A stretch of DNA of 39,508 nucleotides from a virus. Positions 29,545 through 36,677 of this stretch are shown here, piece after piece (position 1 is the first letter of the stretch; each line of letters opens with the position of its first letter). The position numbers were made by a program, and so were the translations under genes. The notes beneath the pieces are model-generated. The model searched no databases, had not been told where the DNA came from, and saw only the letters and a program-made list of their open reading frames with translations. The DNA is taken from the IMG/VR virus record IMGVR_UViG_3300020129_000448, positions 1 to 39,508 of that record; one strand, given 5' to 3'.

Positions 29545-29718
29545 GTGACCGAAGCACAGATCCGAGAAACCATCGCTCGCATGGAGGCCGAGTCAGCCGC
29601 AGCGCCACAAGCGCGCCGTGGCAAGAGAACCACCTTGCTAAAGCTCGCACTCAAGGGTGACTCCGGAGCCCTGTTCGTCATCCGTCACAACGCTGTCCGC
29701 CTCGGAGTCATCCGATGA
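29545..29718 (+). CDS. Small basic early protein
   Basis: Fifty-seven residues from GTG 29545, three bases after the SWIM gene. A helical N-terminus (TEAQIRETIARMEAESAAAP) is followed by a basic stretch (QARRGKRTTLLKLALKGD) and a strand (GALFVIRHNAVRLGVIR). It overlaps the next gene as ATGA, typical of an operon. It is short but convincing by codon use and spacing. Function unknown. Confidence 0.65.
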   Translation: MTEAQIRETIARMEAESAAAPQARRGKRTTLLKLALKGDSGALFVIRHNAVRLGVIR

Positions 29719-29990
29719 CCGCTCCCCTCCAGCTCACCGGCGCCGCCGGCCAGTTCTTTGCCTGGAAGTTCCACCACCCGCGCGAGTCCGAAGACATGGC
29801 CGCCGTCTGGGGCGCCGCATGGCGTGCCGGCGGCCGCGCGGCGCTGCAGGACAGCGGGCGCCTGGTCGACCTGGCGCCGCTGCTGCGCGAGCTGCTGTGT
29901 CTGATCGAGGACGGCCGCGTCGAGGACCTGCTGCGACGCACCGACTACCGCCCGCGCCCGCAAGTCGACGACATGGAGGTTGCCTTCTGA
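29715..29990 (+). CDS. Early protein, paralog of the minus-strand protein at 25873-26151
   Basis: A 91-residue protein from ATG 29715. FFAWKFHHPRESEDMAAVW then GAAWRAGGRAALQ (residues 14-46) parallels the protein encoded at 25873-26151 on the opposite strand, without a gap. The remainder, VDLAPLLRELLCLIEDGRVE, is a leucine-rich helix. The two copies sit in different operons on either side of the integrase, so they may form homo- or hetero-oligomers. Function unknown. Confidence 0.75.
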   Translation: MTAPLQLTGAAGQFFAWKFHHPRESEDMAAVWGAAWRAGGRAALQDSGRLVDLAPLLRELLCLIEDGRVEDLLRRTDYRPRPQVDDMEVAF

Positions 29991-30331
29991 TGATGAACGG
30001 GCGCGTGCAGACCGAAGAGGTCGAAGGCACTGTCGAGAGCGTCAACGCCACCGGCCTCAAGATCGGCGGAGCCTGGGTGAACGTCTCACGCTTTCATCCG
30101 GTCGAGCTGCCCGAAGCCGGCGCCCACGTCCGACTGAAGGTCGACTCGAAGGGCTACATTGTCGACATGGAGCAGCTGTCGAGTCCCGCAGTTTTGAGTG
30201 ACAGGGACGACCGCATCACCCGGCTGGCGGTGCTCAAAGCTGCGGCCAGTTTCGCCGCCGATCGCACCGATATCAAGTCCGCCGACGTGCTCAGGATCGC
30301 CGACGCCTGGCTAAAGTGGATCCTCGAATAA
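29990..30331 (+). CDS. OB-fold single-strand DNA-binding-like protein
   Basis: A 113-residue protein; ATG 29990 overlaps the previous TGA, with a second in-frame ATG at 29993. The first 60 residues fit a compact OB-like barrel: EEVEGTVESVNATGLKIGGA, then WVNVSRFHPVELPEAGAHVR and LKVDSKGYIVDMEQL. The C-terminal 45 residues form a helical extension (ITRLAVLKAAASFAADRTDI, then KSADVLRIADAWLKWILE) that this type of phage protein often carries. It probably coats single-stranded DNA in replication or recombination, alongside the annealing-type protein of the leftward operon. Confidence 0.65.
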   Translation: MMNGRVQTEEVEGTVESVNATGLKIGGAWVNVSRFHPVELPEAGAHVRLKVDSKGYIVDMEQLSSPAVLSDRDDRITRLAVLKAAASFAADRTDIKSADVLRIADAWLKWILE

Positions 30332-30349
30332 CTGCGCTTGGGGGAACTA

Positions 30350-30574
30350 ATGGTGCTTAGATCGACCAAAGATGTACCGCGTTGCTGGTGCGGTTCACGG
30401 ATGAGGCCTGGGTTGTCCGCGCTGCAACCCTGGTATTGCACGCATCAGCAACGTGAAGACCCTGACGTGCTTCCACCAGTCGGTAGATGGGATGACCGAA
30501 TCCGCCGCGCCGCCGAAGCGCAGCAGAAGTGGATCGCAGAAGGTCACGAAGTGGCCGTCGAGGGCGACTGGTGA
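30350..30574 (+). CDS. Small Cys-containing early protein
   Basis: Seventy-four residues from ATG 30350, after GGGGGA. The first half contains CWCGSRMRPGLSALQPWYCT, three cysteines plus a His nearby, possibly a zinc site; the second half is helical and charged (WDDRIRRAAEAQQKWIAEGH). The stop overlaps the next ATG. Not recognised. Confidence 0.65.
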   Translation: MVLRSTKDVPRCWCGSRMRPGLSALQPWYCTHQQREDPDVLPPVGRWDDRIRRAAEAQQKWIAEGHEVAVEGDW

Positions 30575-30780
30575 TGCTTGGCAGCCATAAAGATGGTTGG
30601 TTGAAGATGGTTAGGTCTGCCAAACCCGCCACGGATTGGGCCGGACGCGAGGTCAAATGCGACCACTGCGGCAGCATCCTGACCGAGTACATCAAGGACG
30701 TTGAGCATGACGGAGGCGACTGCGAAGTGTTCGAGTGCCTCGCCTGCAACCACCGCATCCACGTCGAGTTGCCTGACTGA
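30574..30780 (+). CDS. Zinc-ribbon protein
   Basis: Sixty-eight residues from ATG 30574. Two CxxC knuckles, KCDHCGS and ECLACNHR, about 25 residues apart, make a standard zinc ribbon, with beta-like sequence between and after them (GGDCEVFECLACNHRIHVEL). Its stop overlaps the following ATG. A small nucleic-acid-binding or adaptor role is likely; specificity cannot be read. Confidence 0.72.
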   Translation: MLGSHKDGWLKMVRSAKPATDWAGREVKCDHCGSILTEYIKDVEHDGGDCEVFECLACNHRIHVELPD

Positions 30781-31211
30781 TGGCGATTCTCCTGCCACCT
30801 GGCGTCAAGCGCGCCCACGGCCGCGACAAGTGGCCGCCGCCCGACATTCTGAAACTCAAGAGCGGTGCGCTGCTCAAGTTCGATGAATGGGTTGCGATCG
30901 CCATCACAACCGGGAAGCGCTATCGCGGTCCGAATGGCCTGGCAGTAATCGTCTCGCTAGATGATCGGGGTGAGCCATGGGGCGAGATGCTGCACATGAG
31001 CCTCAGCCTGCCGAGAGGCTATCCAGATTGGGATCTGATCTACGCCGTGACCCGTGCAGTGTTCGGAGAAGACATCGACACAATGATGCCGATTCCACGC
31101 GAGGAGGCGTTCATCCACAGTGCCGTCGAAGAGCAGCGGCGCGGTCGATCCCGACAGGTCTTCCACGTCGTCGAGATGCCCCAGGCGTGGCAGTCCGAAG
31201 ACCCTTGGTAG
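30780..31211 (+). CDS. DUF7694-like early protein
   Basis: A 143-residue protein from ATG 30780 (TGATG overlap). The C-terminal half follows a pattern seen in many phage early genes: MLHMSLSLPRGYPDWDLIYA, then TRAVFGEDIDTMMPIPREEA, and a strand with VFHVVEMPQAW. The N-terminal half is basic (PPGVKRAHGRDKWPPP). No active site is recognised. The DUF name is a pattern-based suggestion. Confidence 0.6.
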   Translation: MAILLPPGVKRAHGRDKWPPPDILKLKSGALLKFDEWVAIAITTGKRYRGPNGLAVIVSLDDRGEPWGEMLHMSLSLPRGYPDWDLIYAVTRAVFGEDIDTMMPIPREEAFIHSAVEEQRRGRSRQVFHVVEMPQAWQSEDPW

Positions 31212-31225
31212 ACATATGTGCCGAT

Positions 31226-31540
31226 ATGACTGACAAGACCGGGGCGGAAATCGACCAGGCGCAAATGGTGCAGGTTCGCAACGTCCTGCACGCGGCTGGG
31301 GAATGTCATAGCCACGAAACCGAGAGAGACGTTGCTCGTATCCTGCGCGAGCGCGACGAACTCCGCGCCGTGAACAAGGTGCTGCGACTGCGAGGCGACA
31401 TCTACCTTGAGCAGTTGCAGCAGAAACACGCCGAGATCGAGCGGCTGCGAGCGGCACTGGAGTGGGTACGCGATGACACCGAACTCTGGGACGCCCCTAT
31501 AGTGCTCGAAGCACTTGGGGATGCGGGTGCCCAGGGCTGA
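31226..31540 (+). CDS. Small coiled-coil protein at the end of the rightward operon
   Basis: A 104-residue protein from ATG 31226; no strong ribosome site is visible. The middle is a long charged helix that probably forms a coiled coil (RDVARILRERDELRAVNKVL, then YLEQLQQKHAEIERLRAALE). It is the last gene before the convergent terminator region. Function unknown. Confidence 0.65.
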   Translation: MTDKTGAEIDQAQMVQVRNVLHAAGECHSHETERDVARILRERDELRAVNKVLRLRGDIYLEQLQQKHAEIERLRAALEWVRDDTELWDAPIVLEALGDAGAQG

Positions 31541-31580
31541 GGCTCTGGTAGGCATACTCCCTTTCTTTCCCCAGCCCTGG
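31531..31580. terminator. Inverted repeat between convergent gene ends, probable bidirectional terminator
   Basis: CCAGGGCTG at 31531-31539 and CAGCCCTGG at 31572-31580 are perfect nine-base complements separated by 32 bases, at the meeting point of the rightward operon (ends 31540) and the leftward set (ends 31586). A pyrimidine-rich stretch, CTCCCTTTCTTTCCCC, fills part of the loop. The loop is long, so strength is uncertain. Confidence 0.5.
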
Positions 31581-31585
31581 ACAGG

Positions 31586-31810
31586 TCAGCCAGCGAACTC
31601 CTCCACGAGCAGCCGCTGCGCCTGCCAGCGCTCGAACGCTAGCCCATCCAATGCACGCTGGTCGCTGACCAGCATCAGGTGGCCTGGGCAGCTCGCGCGC
31701 GTGCCACCGGTCTCAGGGTCGATATCGCAGGTGCAGTGATTGGCGAGCGCCGCCAGCAGGGCGCCCTGGTCGCTGAGGGTGCCGTGAAAGGTGATGGTGG
31801 GCGTGCCCAC
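31586..31810 (-). CDS. Last leftward small protein, Cys-containing
   Basis: A 74-residue protein from GTG 31810. It has HCTCDIDPETGGTRASCPGH (three Cys and His in a possible metal site), then LMLVSDQRALDGLAFERWQA and a helix to the end. Comparable short proteins stand downstream of lysis genes in other phages. It is the final gene of the whole minus-strand set. No function assigned. Confidence 0.6.
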   Translation of the reverse strand: MGTPTITFHGTLSDQGALLAALANHCTCDIDPETGGTRASCPGHLMLVSDQRALDGLAFERWQAQRLLVEEFAG

Positions 31811-31858
31811 CCGCCCAGCCTAGCCCTGGATGCCCTCCAGTTCATGAACAAACATCAT

Positions 31859-32020
31859 CTAGGTCAGGCGCGCGATGGCCAGCCCGGCGAAGAGTCCAAA
31901 CACGACCGTCCCGCTCATCGGCAGCACGCCGACGAGTCCGAGAATGGCCAGCAGCAACACCACGAGCGCGATGATCGCGCCGATCGTCCACGGATACGTC
32001 CCAACAGCAAAAGCAGGCAT
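31859..32020 (-). CDS. Two-helix membrane protein, holin candidate
   Basis: Fifty-three residues from ATG 32020, behind a strong GAGGGG. Two hydrophobic segments are visible: GAIIALVVLLLAILGLVGVL (about 14-33) and VVFGLFAGLAIARL at the end, with a short polar turn (PMSG). A tiny conserved protein of this shape lies directly downstream of the C39-like peptidase gene, which is the classic holin position next to an endolysin. It is missing from simple length-filtered gene calls. Lysis function is inferred from topology and neighbours. Confidence 0.75.
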   Translation of the reverse strand: MPAFAVGTYPWTIGAIIALVVLLLAILGLVGVLPMSGTVVFGLFAGLAIARLT

Positions 32021-32033
32021 TACCCCTCCCTCA

Positions 32034-32597
32034 TCACGTCAGCCGGTCAACAATGGCCATGCCGTTCCATGTGCCCCATGCCGCGGCCTCGTCCGCGGTC
32101 ATCTCTTGCCCGACCCCCTTCCAGTTCGGCGCCGGGTTAGCCAGATAGAGCACGCCAGGCCCGATTGTGCGCGCGCCGCTGTGGTGATACCAGCGCGCGC
32201 CGTTGATCTGGAGCGGATAGGCGCCCGACCACGCCAGGATGTCCTCGCGCGTCAGGTACTGGCGCCGCACGGCGACGTAGCCGAGTGCCCGAAACATCGT
32301 CTCGAGGTCGTACATGTCCGCGCGGGCGAGCCCGTACTCAGGACTGACCGCACCGGGATACGTCGCCGCACGAAGGGCATCGACCACGTCCCACTCGTTC
32401 CACGCGCGGCCGAGGCGATCGTCGCCGAGGGCATTCAGCAACCACGCCGAGCTGGCGCACGAGCACGTCCAGTCCGCCGTCTGAATGACCGCCGGCGCCC
32501 ACGGATCATAGGCAATGCCCTGCTCCGGCGGCTCAGGGTCGGGCGGGTATGGCTCTGCGGCTCGCGGCACCCAAACCGGCGTCCACCAGCTCGTCAC
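32034..32597 (-). CDS. C39-like cysteine peptidase, endolysin candidate
   Basis: A 187-residue protein from GTG 32597, overlapping the previous TGA. The likely nucleophile is C45 in ADWTCSCASSAWLLNALG, a variant of the C39 family's Cys-helix motif (C47 is an alternative). Residues 128-155 (YPLQINGARWYHHSGARTIG, then PGVLYLANPAPNWKG) hold the probable catalytic histidine (H138 or H139) and Asn154. No signal peptide is seen; export would rely on the holin-like protein encoded just downstream. It may cleave peptide crosslinks in the wall. Enzyme class is inferred. Confidence 0.65.
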   Translation of the reverse strand: MTSWWTPVWVPRAAEPYPPDPEPPEQGIAYDPWAPAVIQTADWTCSCASSAWLLNALGDDRLGRAWNEWDVVDALRAATYPGAVSPEYGLARADMYDLETMFRALGYVAVRRQYLTREDILAWSGAYPLQINGARWYHHSGARTIGPGVLYLANPAPNWKGVGQEMTADEAAAWGTWNGMAIVDRLT

Positions 32598-32830
32598 AGC
32601 GGGTCGTTGGCCAGCTCGCCGCCACCCGCGGCGCTCCACTGAATCACCGCGCCGGAGGCGAAGGCGCGCTGCACGATATCGTCGGAGACCTCGATTTCGT
32701 CGCTAATCGGCGGGCCCAGGTACTGCGGCGGATCGGCGCTCTTGAGTGCGCGCCAGTACTGGTAAATTCCGTTATTAACGCCAGGCCACCAGTTGCCCCA
32801 AACGACGTGGTCAATCATCGAGCCGCTCAC
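32594..32830 (-). CDS. Small protein, LGFP-like pattern
   Basis: A 78-residue protein from GTG 32830, which overlaps the previous TGA. QYLGPPISDEIEVSDDIVQR then AFASGAVIQWSAAGG resembles the LGFP-type unit found in cell-wall-acting proteins, where a turn with LG-x-P precedes a glycine-tryptophan strand. Immediately upstream of the peptidase, it could help wall binding. Similarity is weak. Confidence 0.6.
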   Translation of the reverse strand: MSGSMIDHVVWGNWWPGVNNGIYQYWRALKSADPPQYLGPPISDEIEVSDDIVQRAFASGAVIQWSAAGGGELANDPL

Positions 32831-33030
32831 GACGGCGGTGCTCCGACGATATGGTTGCCGTCGGCGGACAGGTAGGCCGGATCATACTTCTGCAAGTTGT
32901 CGTATTCGGCCATGTCATGGATGACGGCGACTTTGTGGTCGGGCCCGACACCACCTTTCGGCTCGAGCCCGTCGATCCTGCGGGTCGTCTCGTGATAGAC
33001 GACCTGGAACATGTCGGGTGCTTCAGCCAA
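32827..33030 (-). CDS. Small hypothetical protein
   Basis: Sixty-seven residues from TTG 33030, supported by GGGGAGG seven bases upstream. Polar and mixed: MFQVVYHETTRRIDGLEP, then KVAVIHDMAEYDNLQKYDPA. No motif or membrane segment. It overlaps the following gene by four bases, so it belongs to the late tail-to-lysis group. Confidence 0.65.
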   Translation of the reverse strand: MAEAPDMFQVVYHETTRRIDGLEPKGGVGPDHKVAVIHDMAEYDNLQKYDPAYLSADGNHIVGAPPS

Positions 33031-33054
33031 GAGTCCACCTCCCCGCTTGCTTGC

Positions 33055-33414
33055 TTAGCCCAATTGCCAACGAAATGGTCCATCCATGCGGTTGACGTTG
33101 AGTCGGACGTGCGACTCGGGCAATGCGGAAGTGTCGTTGGGTGCCACGTTGCCGCACGCGCAGCCCTCGCGTTCGGTCTTGTGGACGAACATCTGCTGGA
33201 CCTCAGCCGGAGCCGCGCCGCCGCCGACCGGGTGGGTGGACGTCGCGCCGCAGCCGTCGGGGCACTCCAGCACGATGAAGTTGTGGTTGTGGCTACCGTC
33301 CGTGTTCGTGACCCAGGCGACCTCGGCAGCGAGAATGGTGCCGCTGTGGCCAAGCTCATCGAAGACCACGTCAATTGACCCGTCGGCGTTAAAGGTGATC
33401 GGTCGAACGCTCAC
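33055..33414 (-). CDS. Cys/His-containing late protein
   Basis: A 119-residue protein from GTG 33414, with AAGGAG eight bases upstream. Beta-like N-terminus (SVRPITFNADGSIDVVFDEL, ILAAEVAWVTNTDGSHNHN), then CPDGCGATSTHP (C51, C55) and EREGCACGN (C85, C87), which could bind zinc. Follows the tail-fibre gene. Function unknown. Confidence 0.65.
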   Translation of the reverse strand: MSVRPITFNADGSIDVVFDELGHSGTILAAEVAWVTNTDGSHNHNFIVLECPDGCGATSTHPVGGGAAPAEVQQMFVHKTEREGCACGNVAPNDTSALPESHVRLNVNRMDGPFRWQLG

Positions 33415-33426
33415 GGCATGCGCTCC

Positions 33427-34614
33427 TTATGGGTTCGCCTCAACAGACATGGTTGCACCGGCTCCACTATTGAAGACATAGAAGTCACCTGCTGCGACCG
33501 ATGTGCAAAACACGCGGACGCCATAACTATCCTGCTGACCCACAGACAGCGCTGATGAATTGGACGTAGTCCACGTCGGCACGATGGTTATCGTGGGATT
33601 TACGGCCTTACGCGTCTTGTATGCCCACCATGCACGAGCGGTCACACCGCCTGCCGACACCGTACCCGAGGCACCAACTTGCAGTGCTCCAGATGCTGGA
33701 TCAGCAAGCAACTCGTAGTATCGCTGGCACCGCGCCAGGTCATCGGCCGGGTGGAGCGGCACGTAGTCACACGGCTGCGAGCCGACCACCAGCATGGCGT
33801 TGTCGAGGTAGGCAGTGCAGGAAGCCGCGCATGCCACGCCGACACGTATGTCTGTTGCCGCCCCAAGCGCAAGGCTCACGGTGAGTGTTTCGTACGTCCC
33901 GCCGCCGCTGTGATAGTTGGAGAAGGTCTTCGTTACTCCAGCGTCCGGGCTGACATACGCCCGAATGCTGGTTGCCGTACTCGTCCTGACGCGGATCGAG
34001 AACGAGACGGTCTTGTTCTTGAGTTGCTCCAGCGCATCACCCGGGCGGCCGAACGCTTGCTGGAATACCGTTGCGCCGGCACCTGTGCCAAGCACGAACA
34101 CGAGCGCGGCGGCAGCAAGCGAGTTGTCGACATTCGTGGTGTCGCGACTCACCGATAGCGTATCGGAACCACTCAGGGATATCTGCCAGCGATCAGCCGC
34201 ATACGCAGCGGTTGCCGTGAACGGCCCGTTGCCGCGCTGCCAGATCTCGAACCCGCCGTTGACGAGCAGGGAGGCGCGAGCCACGTCCGGGCCGAGCTTG
34301 GCGTTGGACACCGATGCATTGGCGAGCTGCGTTCCGTTCAACGCGCCAGCCGGCACATTGAGCGGCGCGCCCAGCGTCACCCCGGTCGCGTCGGCTGAGA
34401 TCAGCGTCGTTCCGTCGGCCTTGAGCACGCTGAGCGCGCGCGAGTTGACAGGATCGTCGTTCTGTACCGTCAGCGCGTAGTTCGACGGGTCATTCAAACT
34501 GACCAGCGCGACCGGCACGCCTTTGTTGGGCGTGCCCTTGAGCGCGTCGATGATCTGCTGCACCTGGACGGCCTGCGCCTGCGAGCCGGCCAGTACGTCG
34601 TTCAGCGTTGGCAT
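33427..34614 (-). CDS. Tail fibre / receptor-binding-type protein with carbohydrate-binding-like domain
   Basis: A 395-residue protein from ATG 34614, with AGGAGG ten bases upstream. The N-terminal 110 residues include a helix (QVQQIIDALKGTPNKG) and a repeat-like beta region (VLKADGTTLISADATGVTLG). Residues 115-285 match carbohydrate-binding modules common in phage fibres: SLLVNGGFEIWQRGNGPF, then AADRWQISLSGSDTLSVSRD, and a strand GGTYETLTVSLALGAATDIR. The final part is a second beta domain. It probably contacts host surface sugars. The specific receptor cannot be inferred. Confidence 0.75.
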   Translation of the reverse strand: MPTLNDVLAGSQAQAVQVQQIIDALKGTPNKGVPVALVSLNDPSNYALTVQNDDPVNSRALSVLKADGTTLISADATGVTLGAPLNVPAGALNGTQLANASVSNAKLGPDVARASLLVNGGFEIWQRGNGPFTATAAYAADRWQISLSGSDTLSVSRDTTNVDNSLAAAALVFVLGTGAGATVFQQAFGRPGDALEQLKNKTVSFSIRVRTSTATSIRAYVSPDAGVTKTFSNYHSGGGTYETLTVSLALGAATDIRVGVACAASCTAYLDNAMLVVGSQPCDYVPLHPADDLARCQRYYELLADPASGALQVGASGTVSAGGVTARAWWAYKTRKAVNPTITIVPTWTTSNSSALSVGQQDSYGVRVFCTSVAAGDFYVFNSGAGATMSVEANP

Positions 34615-34632
34615 CTTGTCCGTTCCTCCTGT

Positions 34633-36675
34633 TCAGGCAGTCGACCAGATACGGCCACTATCGAAGCGAGTACCGTCGTCCCAGAACCAGGGCGCCGTCG
34701 ACAACGACCCTGGCGCAGTCAAGAGTTTGACGCGCAGCGTGACCACCATCACCGGCTCGGCGGTCCCCTTGCCCGACTCGCCGCGCAGATACAGCAACTG
34801 GCGGTCGACTGGCGGCAGTATGAGCGCGTCGTACGTCTCGCCAAATTCGTCCCGCAGGCTGCACACGTCGCCTGTTTGCAGCGTCTGCAGAAAGCGAAAA
34901 TCGTCGATCGCGCGGGTGATGTCGCGGCCGCCGAAGCGGTCCACGTTGCCCTCGCCGAGCAGCACCTGATACGTACGCACCGCGCGCACCGCGACGCGGA
35001 TCTGGGCCCGCGGCATGAGCACGCGCAGGATGGCCGCGCTCGTCGAGGGGTTTGTGCCGTCCAGGCGGAAGCCGATGCGTCGGCCGTCCCATGGCTGCTG
35101 CACGGCGAGCTGCGCCTGGGGCGAGTAGTTGGCCGTGCCGATGCGACTGTACATGCCACCCTCGGCGTTGGCGTTGACGACGATCTGCGCGCCGGCGCCC
35201 AGGTTGTCGCCTTCGACGTCGACCTGCAGCAGGGTCTTGGGCGTCGCGGGGTGGCCCCAATCCTGGCCGGGCACGTAGAAGCTCCACGCGTTGGCGAAGC
35301 GATACTCGACGTCCTGCAGCGGGTTCTCGGTGCGCGCCATGACACACCACTGCAACTGGTAGCTTCCGCCGGCGTGCGCGCCGGTGCCCAGCCACAGGCG
35401 CGGTGGCGAGGTCAGCCCGGAGACGGTCAGCAGGTAGCACTTCTGGCCCGGCAGCACGATCATGCCGCCGTGCCACAGCATCGGCGAGGGTCCGATCGCC
35501 GAGGGCGAGGGCCCATAGCCGTAGCCGTAGCCAAACGGCGAGACGCCCGCGTCGCCCTGCATGATGTCGCGGCCCCAGCAAATGTAGGTGTCGACGCCAT
35601 TGTCGACGGCGATGATCTGCCACGGGCCGTACGTCGTCGAGGCAGTTACCTTGCCACGCACCGGCGTCTCGTTGGGCAACCCGTGGCCAGGCGTGACGGT
35701 CACCAGGCGCGAGCTCGCGGCACCCGACACGTCGAGCCTGAAAAACCCGCTCAGGTGACCCGAGTAAATCTGGCCGCCACTCGAGTGACCGGCGATGCCG
35801 TTCTCGTCGTCGAGCGCCGCGGCGAAAAAGGGCATCAGGTTCGGTCCGTAGCCCGTCACGCCGTCCAGGTCGTGCAGCCCGTTGGTTTTGGCGATGTAGA
35901 CGTGCGTCTGGTCGCCGATCAGGCGGTTGATGCCGTAGGTCGTGTCGCCGACCGGGATGCTGGCGCCCCAGTTGGCGGGCGTGAGCGGCGCGGTGGCCAC
36001 GTTGCGGACGCTCGAGATGGTGTCCTGGGCGATCATCTGGAAGGAGCCGACGGTGCCCAGCGCGCCGGTGGTCTGGAACCAGGCCTGTGCGAGCGACTTC
36101 CTCAGCACACCCGCGTTGTTGGTCCAGCTGCCCGCGCTTTTTTGCCACAGTTTGTCGGGCACACTGGTGCTCGTCGCCCCGGCGCTGGTGCCCACGTACA
36201 GGCTGCCGCCGAAGGTGCACATGCTCCACGCGTTGATGCCGACGCCCAGGTCCTGATCGACGGCCGGCGTGCCGCTGCCGCTCGGCACGCGATAGACGCT
36301 GCGGCCCACGCCCACGTACAGGTCGCCAGCGAAGTCCATGGCGCACCTGGGAAAGTCGGTCGCGCCGGCCAGGGCGAGGCTATTGACGAACGGGCCCGGC
36401 AGCACCAGTCGTGGGAACCGCGCGTCGGCGTTTACCGCCCAGGCATACGTGCCGCCGAGCAGGCGCCACGAGTAGAACGCGCCCAGATGGAAGGTATCCA
36501 GCACCATCGGTTCCTCGGACACGTCGATGGGCTCGCCGGTGATCTGGGGTATGGCCGTTTCCTGGTCGCCGCCCTGCCCCTGACCGGGTGCCCCGCGGCG
36601 GGCCGCGCTGTACTGATACAGCGTGTAGTCGTTGCCGTTGATGTTGATCGAGTCGCGCAGTGGGAAGGTGGCCAC
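34633..36675 (-). CDS. Large beta-propeller-like tail protein
   Basis: A 680-residue protein from GTG 36675, five bases after the previous stop. Several blade-like repeats are visible, each with a strand pair around a Tyr/Val-Gly core: GDLYVGVGRSVYRVPSG, GGSLYVGTSAGATSTSVPDK, THVYIAKTNGLHDLDG and GQIYSGHLSGFFRLDVSG, roughly 50-60 residues apart. The C-terminal third is another beta domain (LLQVDVEGDNLGAGAQIVVN and similar). Propeller proteins form tail nozzles or hubs in short-tailed phages, so a nozzle or distal-tail role is inferred. Confidence 0.7.
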   Translation of the reverse strand: MATFPLRDSININGNDYTLYQYSAARRGAPGQGQGGDQETAIPQITGEPIDVSEEPMVLDTFHLGAFYSWRLLGGTYAWAVNADARFPRLVLPGPFVNSLALAGATDFPRCAMDFAGDLYVGVGRSVYRVPSGSGTPAVDQDLGVGINAWSMCTFGGSLYVGTSAGATSTSVPDKLWQKSAGSWTNNAGVLRKSLAQAWFQTTGALGTVGSFQMIAQDTISSVRNVATAPLTPANWGASIPVGDTTYGINRLIGDQTHVYIAKTNGLHDLDGVTGYGPNLMPFFAAALDDENGIAGHSSGGQIYSGHLSGFFRLDVSGAASSRLVTVTPGHGLPNETPVRGKVTASTTYGPWQIIAVDNGVDTYICWGRDIMQGDAGVSPFGYGYGYGPSPSAIGPSPMLWHGGMIVLPGQKCYLLTVSGLTSPPRLWLGTGAHAGGSYQLQWCVMARTENPLQDVEYRFANAWSFYVPGQDWGHPATPKTLLQVDVEGDNLGAGAQIVVNANAEGGMYSRIGTANYSPQAQLAVQQPWDGRRIGFRLDGTNPSTSAAILRVLMPRAQIRVAVRAVRTYQVLLGEGNVDRFGGRDITRAIDDFRFLQTLQTGDVCSLRDEFGETYDALILPPVDRQLLYLRGESGKGTAEPVMVVTLRVKLLTAPGSLSTAPWFWDDGTRFDSGRIWSTA

Positions 36676-36677
36676 GC

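Noticed and set aside
34658-36346. A 562-codon minus-strand frame in another phase
   Set aside because: Shadow of the propeller-like gene; strongly Arg-rich with no recognisable motif.
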